The notes: a model not told the origin generated them from the sequence alone. A DNA stretch of 43,694 nucleotides from Kordiimonadaceae bacterium UBA4441 (GCA_002390425.1 DGPL01000041.1:38636-82329), one strand, 5' to 3'; positions 18,279 to 27,203 are shown, counted from the stretch's first letter. Program-made: numbers and translations.

Positions 18279-18578
18279 ATGCATTATATTATTACCGCAT
18301 TTGATAAAGATAATAGTTTAGATTTGCGCATGAGTGTTAGGCCGGATCACTTGGCCTATGCGCAAGAAAAAGGCATTACCGTACTCGGCGGCCCGCTTCT
18401 TACTGAAGGAGATGATCCAAAGCCGCGTGGCAGCATGATTATCGTTGAAGTAAATAACAAAGAAGAAGCAGAAGATTTTGCCGCAAACGACCCTTATAAT
18501 AAAGCAGGGCTTTTTGAAAAAGTTTCTGTCAGACGTTGGATGGGGGCAATCGGTCCTTGGCTTCCGTCCGGTGACTAA
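18279..18578 (+). CDS. YciI-like protein
   Basis: A 99-residue protein of the YCII family (PF03795), a ferredoxin-like dimeric fold with a conserved His/Asp pair of unclear enzymatic role. MHYIITAFDK at the start, RPDHLAYAQE (conserved His), ITVLGGPLL, AEDFAANDPYNKAGLF and VSVRRW match. I use ATG 18279, preceded by AAAGGA; TTG 18273 is an alternative. Located between gpsA and a small Rieske gene, whose GTG start overlaps its stop by eight bases. The gpsA-YciI pairing is common in alphaproteobacteria, where YciI has been proposed to help metabolite proofreading, but this is not proven. Confidence 0.92.
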   Translation: MHYIITAFDKDNSLDLRMSVRPDHLAYAQEKGITVLGGPLLTEGDDPKPRGSMIIVEVNNKEEAEDFAANDPYNKAGLFEKVSVRRWMGAIGPWLPSGD

Positions 18579-18945
18579 TGTCTTACAATTAAGCGATTTG
18601 GATATCGGCTTTAATAAAGGCGATATTTTATGCTCTCTCTCAGCTATTGATGATGGCAGTGCAAAGGAATTTATTTACCGTAATGGTAACAATATCTATG
18701 ATATTTTTATTCAGCGTCAGGGTGAAAACGCATTTGCCTATACGAATGTTTGTCCTCATGCCGGCACACCACTTAACATGGATGAAGGCCGGTTTATGGA
18801 AAAAACAGGCCGTTATCTTATGTGCCATACCCATGGAGCCCTTTTTCAACTTGAAGATGGCTTTTGTGTCGCGGGTCCTTGTAATGGTGCAAGTTTAACG
18901 GGTGTCGAAATATTAGTTGTAGATGGAAATATTACCGTTGGATAA
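18571..18945 (+). CDS. small Rieske [2Fe-2S] protein
   Basis: A 125-residue single-domain Rieske protein. The ligands are Cys61 and His63 in CPHAGTPL, and Cys85 and His88 in CHTHGALF. The spacing and the FCVAGPCNGASLTG ending are those of NirD/ferredoxin-like Rieske domains. No oxygenase or reductase partner is adjacent, so the redox partner is unknown. I choose GTG 18571, which overlaps the YciI stop and gives a normal N-terminus; an earlier TTG at 18478 would lie mostly inside YciI. There is no clear ribosome-binding site, so translational coupling to YciI is likely. The following alpha/beta hydrolase frame in turn overlaps this gene's 3' end. Confidence 0.85.
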   Translation: MTNVLQLSDLDIGFNKGDILCSLSAIDDGSAKEFIYRNGNNIYDIFIQRQGENAFAYTNVCPHAGTPLNMDEGRFMEKTGRYLMCHTHGALFQLEDGFCVAGPCNGASLTGVEILVVDGNITVG

Positions 18946-19570
18946 GATTATAAATCTTCCAGCAATCTGGAACGGGCCAGAGAATTCATAAAAGCTATTT
19001 ATATTTACCCATGGGGCTGGTGCGCCGATGGATACTGATTTCATGGATTTCTTTGCACATAATCTTGGAAAAAATAAAATCCGTGTTTTACGTTTTGAGT
19101 TTCCTTATATGGCTTTAAGGAGAGAAGGTCATGGCAAAAGACCGCCCAATACTCAGAAAATCCTTTTGGAATGTTGGAGTGACGTTATTAAAGGATGTCG
19201 TAAATTTCATAATGGGGAAATTTATATTGGTGGCAAATCAATGGGCGGCAGGATGGCTTCTATGATTGCTGATCAGGAGGGCGTGACCGGATTAATATGT
19301 CTAGGATACCCATTTTACGCACCAGGTAAACAAGATAAGCCGCGTATTGATCATTTGGAAAATTTAAGAACCAGAACCCTTATTTTACAGGGGGAACGAG
19401 ATTCGATGGGATCAAAAGAGATTGTTGAGTACTATTCGTTATCCAATCAGCTTTCAATATCGTGGCTTCCCGATGGCGATCATGGTTTGAAGCCCAGAAA
19501 GAAATCTGGTTTTACCGAAGAAGGTAACTTTAATTTAGCCTCTAATTTGATTTTAAATTTTATTAATTAG
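18923..19570 (+). pseudogene. alpha/beta hydrolase (Tex30/KANL3-like) interrupted by in-frame TAA
   Basis: The frame opens at ATG 18923 inside the Rieske 3' end and reads MEILPLDKIINLPAIWNG, then meets TAA at 18989-18991, and continues directly as KLFIFTHGAGAPMDTDF. HGAGAP is the oxyanion-hole motif of this small hydrolase family. Counting from ATG 19028, Ser71 (GGKSMGG) is the nucleophile, Asp125 (GERDSMG) the acid and His152 (DGDHGLKP) the base. Both sides are in one frame, so a single codon change explains the break. Translation from ATG 19028 would give a 180-residue product lacking the oxyanion strand. Either the gene is decaying or the stop is a sequence error. Substrate is unknown. Confidence 0.7.
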
Positions 19571-19628
19571 GCTAGATTTTTTTCAGTTGCTTTTCCTGAT
19601 AATGCAGTGTATTTAATGCCAATTAATA

Positions 19629-19652
19629 ATATATAAAGAAATCTTTATATAT
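19629..19652. other. AT-rich perfect palindrome upstream of metK
   Basis: ATATATAAAG and CTTTATATAT form a perfect 10-bp inverted repeat around AAAT, about 40 bases before the metK start. No T-run follows, so it is not a typical terminator. It may be an operator or a weak RNA hairpin in the metK leader. I saw no recognisable SAM riboswitch in 19571-19693. Confidence 0.5.
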
Positions 19653-19693
19653 ATTTGCGAAACGTAATGCCATAGTAGAGCAGGAGCAGGAAA

Positions 19694-20860
19694 TTGAGCA
19701 GAGAGAATTATTTATTCACGAGTGAATCCGTATCTGAAGGTCATCCAGATAAAGTCGCAGATTGTATATCTGATAGTATTGTAGACAAATTTTTAAGCGA
19801 AGAGCCAGAAGCGCGTGTTGCTGTTGAGACCTTAACCACAACCAATCGTGTAGTATTAGCGGGCGAGGTTCGGGGTCCTGAAAGCATTACTAAAGAAGTA
19901 ATGGAAGATTGTGCACGAAAGGCTGTTCGTAAAATTGGTTATGAGCAGGAAGGATTTCATTGGAAAAAAATGGATGTAACCGTTCATGTGCATGAGCAAT
20001 CATCTGATATTGCAATGGGTGTTGATGCAGCAGGCAATAAAGATGAAGGAGCCGGCGACCAAGGTATTATGTTTGGTTATGCAACAAATGAAACCAAAAA
20101 TTATATGCCTGCGACATTAGATTTCTCTCATAAAATTCTTAAATCTTTAGCCGAAGAAAGACATGCGACAAATAATGAAGAGCTTGGTCCCGATTCGAAA
20201 AGTCAAGTGACCTTGCAATATGAAAATGGCAAGCCAGCTAAGGCTACTTCAGTAGTTGTTTCAACTCAACATTCTGCTGATACAACCCAAGAACGTGTCC
20301 GTGAAATAGTATTAAAGCATGTTGAAAAGATACTTCCAGAAGGTTGGTTACCACCAGAGGAAGAAATTTATATTAATCCGACGGGTCAATTTATTATTGG
20401 TGGCCCGGACGGTGATGCTGGAATAACAGGACGTAAAATTATTGTCGACACTTATGGCGGTGCTGCGCAACATGGTGGCGGCGCTTTTTCTGGAAAAGAT
20501 CCGACAAAAGTTGATCGCTCAGCCGCTTATGTAACGCGCTATCTTGCAAAAAATGTTGTTGCTGCAGGGCTTTCCGATCGCTGCACCATCCAACTTGCCT
20601 ACGCAATTGGTGTATCAAAACCATTGTCTCTTTATGTGGATTTTCATCAAACGGGTCAAGTTGAGGCAGCGAAGCTTGAAAAAGTACTTTCTAACATTAT
20701 GGATCTTAGCCCGCGCGGGATACGTGAACATCTTGGTCTTAATAGACCAATTTATGAACGAACAGCGGCTTATGGGCATTTTGGGCGTGAGCCAGAAGCA
20801 GATGGTGGTTTTTCATGGGAAAAACTTGATTTAGTTGATGCACTAAAATCAGAATTCTAA
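19694..20860 (+). CDS. metK: S-adenosylmethionine synthetase
   Basis: A 388-residue enzyme making SAM from methionine and ATP, with pyrophosphate and phosphate release. FTSESVSEGHPDKVAD carries the ATP-site histidine, GAGDQGIMFGYA is the hexapeptide region, and GGGAFSGKDPTKVDRSAAY is the P-loop-like motif. DGGFSWEKLD lies near the C-terminus. The start is a TTG at 19694, supported by AGGAGCAGGAAA just upstream and by the conserved N-terminus. Upstream of trmB, as is usual in alphaproteobacteria; SAM is the methyl donor for TrmB. Confidence 0.98.
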   Translation: MSRENYLFTSESVSEGHPDKVADCISDSIVDKFLSEEPEARVAVETLTTTNRVVLAGEVRGPESITKEVMEDCARKAVRKIGYEQEGFHWKKMDVTVHVHEQSSDIAMGVDAAGNKDEGAGDQGIMFGYATNETKNYMPATLDFSHKILKSLAEERHATNNEELGPDSKSQVTLQYENGKPAKATSVVVSTQHSADTTQERVREIVLKHVEKILPEGWLPPEEEIYINPTGQFIIGGPDGDAGITGRKIIVDTYGGAAQHGGGAFSGKDPTKVDRSAAYVTRYLAKNVVAAGLSDRCTIQLAYAIGVSKPLSLYVDFHQTGQVEAAKLEKVLSNIMDLSPRGIREHLGLNRPIYERTAAYGHFGREPEADGGFSWEKLDLVDALKSEF

Positions 20861-20900
20861 TATACCTTTTATTTATCGTTGCTAGTAAAGAAATGAATAA

Positions 20901-21605
20901 ATGAAAGATTTAGAATCCATAAAAGGCAGTCGTGTTTACGGGCGAAGACAAGGAAAGCCTCTAAAAAAGACAAGCAGAGAGCGTTTAGAAAAATATTTTC
21001 CTAAATATTCAATTACACTTGAAGGCGACAAGCTAAATTTATCAAATCTTTTTGATCATGCGCCAGTGGAATATTGGCTTGAAATTGGCTTTGGTAAAGG
21101 CGAGCATCTTATTGAGCAAGCAAAAGCCAATCCCGATGTTGGATTTATTGGATGTGAACCATTTTTAAATGGTGTTTCTGGACTAATCGATCATATTGAT
21201 AGAGAAGGGGTCACTAATATCCGTTTTTTTATGGATGATGCACGACTTTTGATGGATGCACTACCAGATCATTCTATATCGAGGGCGTTCATATTATTTC
21301 CAGACCCTTGGCGCAAAAAAAGACATTATAAAAGACGTGTTGTAAGTCCTGGAAATCTTAATGTGCTTTCTCGTATTTTAAAGGGAAATTCACAGTTAAG
21401 AATTGGTACGGATCATCATGATTATTGTCGCTGGATACTCGCAAGGTTGATGGAAAATGAAGATTTTATCTGGCAAGTAGATACGCCAGATGATTGGCAC
21501 ACGAGGCCGGATGATTGGCCTGCGACAAGATATGAATTAAAAGCCCTTGAGGCAGGTCGTTTGAGTGCTTATATGACGTTTCTAAGAAAACAGCAGCTTA
21601 ACTAG
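20901..21605 (+). CDS. trmB: tRNA (guanine-N7)-methyltransferase
   Basis: A 234-residue SAM-dependent enzyme forming m7G46 in the tRNA variable loop. WLEIGFGKGEHL is the SAM-binding glycine motif, FIGCEPFLNGV the acidic loop, and FILFPDPWRKKRHYKRRVV the family's catalytic/tRNA-binding block. RIGTDHHDYCRW and PATRYELKALEAGR near the end complete the family pattern. It lies 40 bases after metK and probably shares its transcript. A terminator-like hairpin follows before rimP. Confidence 0.97.
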   Translation: MKDLESIKGSRVYGRRQGKPLKKTSRERLEKYFPKYSITLEGDKLNLSNLFDHAPVEYWLEIGFGKGEHLIEQAKANPDVGFIGCEPFLNGVSGLIDHIDREGVTNIRFFMDDARLLMDALPDHSISRAFILFPDPWRKKRHYKRRVVSPGNLNVLSRILKGNSQLRIGTDHHDYCRWILARLMENEDFIWQVDTPDDWHTRPDDWPATRYELKALEAGRLSAYMTFLRKQQLN

Positions 21606-21633
21606 ATTATGGCATAAAATAAAGAACTTGAAG

Positions 21634-21661
21634 TTACGATAAATTACTCTATATATATAAT
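21634..21661 (+). promoter_or_regulatory. candidate sigma-70-like promoter of the rimP-nusA operon
   Basis: TTACGA (21634-21639) and TATAAT (21656-21661) are 16 bases apart, in the AT-rich stretch after trmB. A start of transcription near 21668 would place the hairpin at 21696-21726 in the leader of rimP. The call rests on hexamer match only. Confidence 0.35.
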
Positions 21662-21695
21662 TATCCGAATCACTTGAAAATTTAAATTTTTTTGT

Positions 21696-21726
21696 GCGGG
21701 CAAGTGTTTCACTGGCCTGCTTTTTT
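21696..21726 (+). terminator. intrinsic terminator or attenuator between trmB and rimP
   Basis: GCGGGC pairs with GCCTGC and, inside, AGTG pairs with CACT around TTT, followed by six T. It is a convincing Rho-independent terminator. It ends only about 35 bases before the rimP ATG, leaving little room for a promoter after it, so it may act as a leader attenuator of the rimP-nusA-infB operon rather than only ending metK-trmB transcription. Confidence 0.8.
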
Positions 21727-21761
21727 GTTTTGGTGTTATGCAATAAATAATGGATTTTTAA

Positions 21762-22262
21762 ATGTCGTCAGTATTGACTGATAAAATTGCAGAAATGATT
21801 GAACCAACCATTGAAGGATTGGGTTTCGAACTTGTGCGCGTTCAGCTATTTAGCTCACCGCGAGGTGAGGCTTCGACTTTACAGGTTATGGCCGAAAAAG
21901 AAGACGGTACAATGACAGTAGAAGGCTGCGCCAAAATAAGCAGGGAAATTTCGACATTATTAGATGTGGAAGATCCGATCGATAGCGAATACGTGTTAGA
22001 GGTCAGTTCACCAGGTCTAGATAGACCACTAACTCGCAAAAAAGATTTTGTAAATTATGCAGGCTTTGAAGCAAAGATAGAGCTTATCAAGGCAGTGGAA
22101 AATCGCAAACGCTATAGAGGAATTCTCTTAGGCGTTGAAAATGATTTAATTTTAATAAAAGTAGACGGCGAGAAATATCAATTTGATTTTTCCGATGTTT
22201 TAAAAGCAAAATTGGTTATGACAGATGAATTGGTTGAACGTTCAGCCGTAAATCCATCATAA
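21762..22262 (+). CDS. rimP: ribosome maturation factor RimP
   Basis: A 166-residue protein needed for 30S subunit maturation. It has the two-domain RimP fold: N-terminal GFELVRVQLF and DGTMTVEGCAKISREIS, the conserved YVLEVSSPGLDRPL block, then a C-terminal SH3-like domain. It heads the rimP-nusA-ylxR-infB-rbfA-truB-rpsO-pnp series. No good ribosome-binding site is seen immediately upstream of ATG 21762. Confidence 0.97.
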   Translation: MSSVLTDKIAEMIEPTIEGLGFELVRVQLFSSPRGEASTLQVMAEKEDGTMTVEGCAKISREISTLLDVEDPIDSEYVLEVSSPGLDRPLTRKKDFVNYAGFEAKIELIKAVENRKRYRGILLGVENDLILIKVDGEKYQFDFSDVLKAKLVMTDELVERSAVNPS

Positions 22263-22331
22263 GGTTACAACCGAACTATATGAACGAATTGTTGGTCAGG
22301 AAGGCCACTCAAAAATACGGAGCTTAATAGT

Positions 22332-23903
22332 ATGACAGCAGTAAGCGCAAATAGATTAGAACTTTTACAAATTTCTGATGCCGTCGCGCGCGAAAAGGGC
22401 ATTGATAAAGAAATTGTTCTTGGCGCAATGGAAGAGGCCATTCAAAAAGCGGCTCGCTCTAGATATGGGATGGAAAATGAGATTAAAGCCCATATTGATA
22501 GAAAGAGCGGCGATATAAAATTATATCGTGTTTTAGAAGTTGTAGAAAATGTTGAAAACCATTCAACGGAAATTACCGTTGCTGATGCTGTCCAATATAA
22601 AGATAACCCTGAAGTCGGTGATATACTAGCTGATGAACTTCCGGCGATTGATTTCGGACGTGTTGCTGCGCAAACTGCTAAGCAAGTCATTGTACAAAAA
22701 GTACGTGAAGCAGAGCGCGCACGTCAATATGAAGAATATAAAGACAAAATTGGCGATATGATCAATGGTGTCGTTAAGCGTGTTGAATACGGCAATGTAA
22801 TTGTTGATTTAGGCGCAGCAGAAGCAATTATTCGACGCGATCAATTGATCGCACGCGAACATATTCGTAATGGCGAGCGAGTGCGCGCCATTATTTTGGA
22901 TGTGCGTGAAGAGCCAAGAGGCCCACAGATTTTCCTTTCACGTTCTCACCCGGACTTTATGGTAAAATTATTTGCGGGTGAAGTACCAGAAATTTATGAT
23001 GGTGTTATTGGCATTGTTGGCGTCAGTCGTGACCCAGGGAGTCGTGCAAAAATCGCTGTCACTAGTAATGACCCAAGTATCGACCCTGTAGGTGCTTGTG
23101 TTGGTATGCGTGGTAGTCGTGTTCAAGCTGTGGTTGAAGAGCTGCAAGGTGAAAAAATTGATATTATTCAATGGTCACCAGATCCGGCGACTTATATAAT
23201 CCGTGCGCTTGCTCCAGCCAATGTAACAAAAGTGGTTATCGACGAAGATGCGGGCCGTATGGACGTGGTCGTTGGCGAAGATCAATTAAGCCTAGCAATT
23301 GGTCGTCGTGGTCAAAATGTGCGACTTGGATCACAGCTGACTGGTTGGCAGGTTGATATTATGACTGAGGCGGATGAAAGTGAGCGTCGTCAAGCAGAAT
23401 ATAAAGAGCGCAGCGAACTCTTTATGAATAGCCTTGATGTGGATGAAACACTTGCGCTTCTTCTAGTTGGTGAAGGCTTCCGTAATCTTGAAGAGGTTGC
23501 TTATGTGGCACCTGATGAATTTGCGGGTATTGAAGGGTTTGATATAGCGCTCGTTGAAGAACTCCAAAATCGTGCCCGCGAAGCTCTTGCTAATATTGCT
23601 GAAGTTGCAGAAAATAAACGTCTTGAAATGGGTGTTTCCGATGAACTTACTGCTATTGAAGGTTTGACGGCACCTATGCTTGTGACATTAGGAGAAGCGG
23701 GCGTCAAAACGCTTGATGATCTAGGTGACCTGGCAGGTGATGAATTAACAAGCCAGGAAGATGGTATTTTGCGTGATTATGATCTTACGCTTGATCAAGC
23801 AAATGAAATTATCATGGCGGCGCGTGCTCATTGGTTCGATGATGAAGATGAAGCGGCTGAGGAAGAAGCATCAGAAGCTGAAGCAGTGCCAGAGGCAGAA
23901 TAG
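22332..23903 (+). CDS. nusA: transcription termination/antitermination protein NusA
   Basis: A 523-residue RNA polymerase-binding factor. In order: N-terminal RNAP-binding domain (about 1-125, ending ERARQYEEYKDKIGDMING), S1 domain (about 130-200), and two KH domains (about 200-350, with GACVGMRGSRVQAV and LAIGRRGQNVRLGSQL). C-terminal acidic and helix-hairpin-helix-like repeats follow (about 355-500), and a Glu/Ala-rich tail. NusA acts in pausing, termination and rRNA antitermination. CGGAGC lies upstream of ATG 22332. In many bacteria it autoregulates this operon, which would fit the hairpin before rimP. Confidence 0.98.
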   Translation: MTAVSANRLELLQISDAVAREKGIDKEIVLGAMEEAIQKAARSRYGMENEIKAHIDRKSGDIKLYRVLEVVENVENHSTEITVADAVQYKDNPEVGDILADELPAIDFGRVAAQTAKQVIVQKVREAERARQYEEYKDKIGDMINGVVKRVEYGNVIVDLGAAEAIIRRDQLIAREHIRNGERVRAIILDVREEPRGPQIFLSRSHPDFMVKLFAGEVPEIYDGVIGIVGVSRDPGSRAKIAVTSNDPSIDPVGACVGMRGSRVQAVVEELQGEKIDIIQWSPDPATYIIRALAPANVTKVVIDEDAGRMDVVVGEDQLSLAIGRRGQNVRLGSQLTGWQVDIMTEADESERRQAEYKERSELFMNSLDVDETLALLLVGEGFRNLEEVAYVAPDEFAGIEGFDIALVEELQNRAREALANIAEVAENKRLEMGVSDELTAIEGLTAPMLVTLGEAGVKTLDDLGDLAGDELTSQEDGILRDYDLTLDQANEIIMAARAHWFDDEDEAAEEEASEAEAVPEAE

Positions 23904-23912
23904 GAATGATGA

Positions 23913-24545
23913 GTGGCCAAAAGTATAAGAAATCGAAAATGTTTGGTCACTCAAGAGGTTTTGCCCGCTTCTAAGTTAATACGGTTTGTTGCGGGACCTG
24001 ACGCAGATATTGTTCCTGATGTAGCAGCAAAGTTACCGGGAAGAGGTTGCTGGATTAAAGCAGACCGCGAAACGATAGAGGCGGCTCTTGAAAAAAAAGT
24101 TCTTTTAAGGGCGGGACATCAACTTCTTAAAAACATCAAAAAAGATGTTGAAAATTTAGAAGCTGATGAGAATAACAATAAACCGGTCGTTAAGGTCAGA
24201 AATGATCTAGCCGACCAAATTGAAGAGTTATTACATAAACGTGTATTGGATTATGTAGGGCTTGCAAATAGAGCCGGTCATTTAGTTGCCGGCTTTGAAA
24301 AAGTAAGAGCAGCGTTAAAAGGCGGAAAGACAAATACTCTTTTAACTGCCATAGACGCAGCTGATAATGGGCGCAGTAAAATGTGCCAAGGGCTTGATAA
24401 TTTAAAAGTGATTGATATTTTCACTCGCGAAGAATTAAGCAAAGCCGCCGGGCTTTCAAATGCAGTTCATCTTGCATTATTGCCTGGAGGAATTAGTACA
24501 AGTTTACTTCGGGAAATTTCTCGATATGAACGATGTAAAAAATAA
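23913..24545 (+). CDS. YlxR (DUF448) / L7Ae-like RNA-binding fusion protein
   Basis: A 210-residue protein with two RNA-related domains. The N-terminal YlxR domain (about 1-85) has RKCLVTQEVLPASKLIRFVA and KLPGRGCWI. The C-terminal L7Ae/L30e-like domain (about 105-200) has YVGLANRAGHLVAGFEKV and TLLTAIDAADNG. In Firmicutes these are separate genes (ylxR, ylxQ) in the same nusA-infB position; in alphaproteobacteria they are commonly fused. YlxR has been linked to nucleoid association, transcription control and RNase P binding; the role of the fusion is unclear. The start is GTG 23913, nine bases after the nusA stop. Confidence 0.92.
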   Translation: MAKSIRNRKCLVTQEVLPASKLIRFVAGPDADIVPDVAAKLPGRGCWIKADRETIEAALEKKVLLRAGHQLLKNIKKDVENLEADENNNKPVVKVRNDLADQIEELLHKRVLDYVGLANRAGHLVAGFEKVRAALKGGKTNTLLTAIDAADNGRSKMCQGLDNLKVIDIFTREELSKAAGLSNAVHLALLPGGISTSLLREISRYERCKK

Positions 24546-24633
24546 GGTTATTAAATAAAGCTATTCTTTTCTTTTTATGATAAAAGGCTTTTTTATGTTA
24601 AAAGGTTAGAATGGTTTTTAAGGCGATAAAAGA

Positions 24634-27183
24634 ATGAGTGACGATAAAAACAAAAAAACACCTCTATCAACATCTGGGCGTAAAACGCTTCAGATGAAAC
24701 CATCTGGCGCATTAGGTGCCGGCGGTGGTGCTAGTGGTGTGGTGGTTCAGCGCAAAAAGAAACTAATCATGCCTGGACAGGCGGCCACTCCTGAAGCGGC
24801 CGCAGCGAAACCAAAGTCGATAATCAAAACGCCTTTTGATGCTGGAAAAAAAGCGGCAGAGCCGACAAAGCCAGTTGAAGAAACTCCGGCTGGCGGACTT
24901 TCTGAAAGTGAACGCGAGAAACGTGCTAAAGTTTTAGAGCAAGCACAAAAAGATGCCGATGCTAAGGCCAAAAAAACTGCAGAAGAAGCAAAACGAAAAG
25001 CCGTTGAAGATGCTGCAAAAGCAGAACGCTTAGCAAAAGAAGCTGCGGAAACAAAGAGCAAAACTAAGGCGGAGCCGCTAAAGACTGAGAAGCCTGAAGT
25101 AGACGAGAAGAAACGTCTTGCTGATCTTGAAATGAAAAAGAAAAGAGAAGCGGAAGCGGCAAAAATTGCTGAAGCAGAGGCAGCAGCAGCTAAGTTGGCG
25201 GCAGGCACACCGACTAAAGCAAAAGAAGCGCCAAAACCAGCGGCTAAGGAAGAGCCAAGTCGTCCTGAAGTTAAAAAGTCCCGCATGGATGATAATCGTC
25301 GCCGCGGCGGAAAACTAACGGTAACGCAAGCGCTTTCTGGAAATTTAGAGCGCCAACGAAGCTTGGCTTCTTTGAAACGTAAACGTGCGAAAGAAAGACG
25401 TCAAAGCGGTCTCGTTGAGCCGGCGAAAAAAGTTTATCGTGAGGTTATTGTGCCTGATAGTATTACGGTTGCGGAACTTGCTAACCGTATGACGGAAAAA
25501 ACCAATGATGTGATCCGTGCCTTAATGAAAATGGGCGTGATGTCTGCGGCAGGTGATCAGGTTGATCAAGATGTTGCAGAGCTCATTGTTGAAGAGTTTG
25601 GCCATAAATTAAAACGCATTAGCGCGTCAGATGTTGAAATTGATCTAGAAGGTCCAGAAGATGCGGATGCAGAATTAGTATCTCGTGCGCCAGTAGTGAC
25701 GGTTATGGGTCATGTTGACCACGGTAAAACATCAATACTGGATGCTCTGCGTAAAACCAGTGTTACAGATGGTGAAGCTGGTGGAATTACCCAACATATT
25801 GGTGCTTATCAAATTAAACTAGCTAGCGGTGATAAAATCACATTCTTAGATACACCAGGACATGCTGCCTTCACGGCCATGCGGGCTCGTGGCGCGAGTG
25901 TGACTGATATTGTTGTGCTTGTGGTTGCTGCTGATGACGGCATTATGCCCCAAACAATTGAAGCCATTTCGCATGCAAAATCAGCGGAAGTTCCTATCGT
26001 GGTAGCCATTAATAAAATGGATTCGCCAGGCGCAAATGCAATGAAGGTGCGTCAAGATTTACTGCAACATGAAGTTTTTGTTGAAAGTATGGGCGGCGAA
26101 ATTCTTGATATTGAGGTTTCAGCCAAAGAAGGCACAGGTTTAGATAAACTTGAAGAAGCCATTTTGCTTCAAGCTGAACTTAATGACCTTAAAGCCAATC
26201 CGAATAGAACGGCGAGTGGCGCAGTTGTGGAAGCCAAGCTTGATAAAGGTCGTGGTGCAGTCACAACTGTTATTGTTCAGCGCGGAACTTTGACAGTTGG
26301 TGACGTTGTTGTTGCCGGAACGTCTTGGGGCCGAGTGCGCGCCTTAGTCGATGACCGCGGATCGCAATTGAAAGAGGCTGGTCCTTCAACACCCGTTGAA
26401 TTACTGGGACTTGATAATGCGCCAGGTGCTGGCGATGATTTCGTTGTGGTTGATGACGAAGGTAAAGCCCGTAGTGTTGTAGATTTTAGACTTAAGAAAA
26501 TTAAAGATGATAAAAACAAGACGCCTCAAGCAAGTCTTGAAAATATGTTTGATAAGCTTAAGGAAGCTGAAATTTCTAATGTTCCTATTCTTCTTAAAGG
26601 AGATGTGCAAGGTTCGGTCGGTGCGATTATTTCGGCACTAGAACAGCTCAATACGGACGAAGTGAAATGTAAAATCGTTCATAGTGGAGTGGGTGGTATT
26701 AATCAAACTGACGTTGGTTTAGCGATGGCAACAGGCGCACCCGTTATTGGGTTTAACGTTCGCGCGAGCCGCGCGGCCGCTGAGCAAGCGCATCAAGAAG
26801 GTGTTGAAATTCGTTATTATTCGATCATCTATGATTTGATTGATGATATTAAAGCCGTGATGTCAGGGCTTCTTGCACCAGATGTTAAAGAAACAATTAT
26901 CGGTACAGCTGAGGTTCTTGATATCTTTAATGCGGGTAAAGGGAAAGCCGCAGGTTGCTTGATTACAAGTGGTGTTGTTCGTCAAGGCGCGAAAGCGCGT
27001 CTTCTTCGCGATGATATTGTCGTCTATGAAGGTGACCTTGGTTCACTTCGTCGTTTCAAAGATGCCGTTAAAGAAGTTGAAAGTGGTGTAGAATGCGGAA
27101 TGAATTTCGCAAGCTATAACGATATGAAACAAGGCGATGTTATTGAATGTTACACCGTAGAGGAAATCGAACGCAGCCTATAA
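24634..27183 (+). CDS. infB: translation initiation factor IF-2
   Basis: An 849-residue GTPase that places initiator tRNA on the 30S subunit and promotes subunit joining. The N-terminus (about 1-210) is a low-complexity Ala/Lys/Glu-rich, largely helical extension, followed by the IF2_N domain (about 270-320). The G domain has GHVDHGKT from residue 359, DTPGHAAF from 406 and NKMD from 460. Domains II-IV follow, with GVGGINQTDV and GKGKAAGCLITSG. ATG 24634 is used; the opening TPLSTSGRKTLQ...GVVVQRKKK is typical of alphaproteobacterial IF-2. A terminator-like hairpin follows before rbfA. Confidence 0.98.
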   Translation: MSDDKNKKTPLSTSGRKTLQMKPSGALGAGGGASGVVVQRKKKLIMPGQAATPEAAAAKPKSIIKTPFDAGKKAAEPTKPVEETPAGGLSESEREKRAKVLEQAQKDADAKAKKTAEEAKRKAVEDAAKAERLAKEAAETKSKTKAEPLKTEKPEVDEKKRLADLEMKKKREAEAAKIAEAEAAAAKLAAGTPTKAKEAPKPAAKEEPSRPEVKKSRMDDNRRRGGKLTVTQALSGNLERQRSLASLKRKRAKERRQSGLVEPAKKVYREVIVPDSITVAELANRMTEKTNDVIRALMKMGVMSAAGDQVDQDVAELIVEEFGHKLKRISASDVEIDLEGPEDADAELVSRAPVVTVMGHVDHGKTSILDALRKTSVTDGEAGGITQHIGAYQIKLASGDKITFLDTPGHAAFTAMRARGASVTDIVVLVVAADDGIMPQTIEAISHAKSAEVPIVVAINKMDSPGANAMKVRQDLLQHEVFVESMGGEILDIEVSAKEGTGLDKLEEAILLQAELNDLKANPNRTASGAVVEAKLDKGRGAVTTVIVQRGTLTVGDVVVAGTSWGRVRALVDDRGSQLKEAGPSTPVELLGLDNAPGAGDDFVVVDDEGKARSVVDFRLKKIKDDKNKTPQASLENMFDKLKEAEISNVPILLKGDVQGSVGAIISALEQLNTDEVKCKIVHSGVGGINQTDVGLAMATGAPVIGFNVRASRAAAEQAHQEGVEIRYYSIIYDLIDDIKAVMSGLLAPDVKETIIGTAEVLDIFNAGKGKAAGCLITSGVVRQGAKARLLRDDIVVYEGDLGSLRRFKDAVKEVESGVECGMNFASYNDMKQGDVIECYTVEEIERSL

Positions 27184-27203
27184 GAAACTATTTTAGGAAT
27201 AAT

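Noticed and set aside
18478..18570. Upstream extension of the Rieske gene from a TTG
   Set aside because: It overlaps YciI for 93 bases and adds residues not seen in Rieske proteins; GTG 18571 fits better.
19571..19693. SAM riboswitch before metK
   Set aside because: No SAM-I, SAM-II or SAM-IV-like core is recognisable; only a simple AT-rich palindrome is present.
24747..25286. 179-codon minus-strand open frame
   Set aside because: It is the antisense of the low-complexity Ala/Lys/Glu-rich N-terminus of infB; its translation is Ser/Ala/Phe-rich with no recognisable domain.
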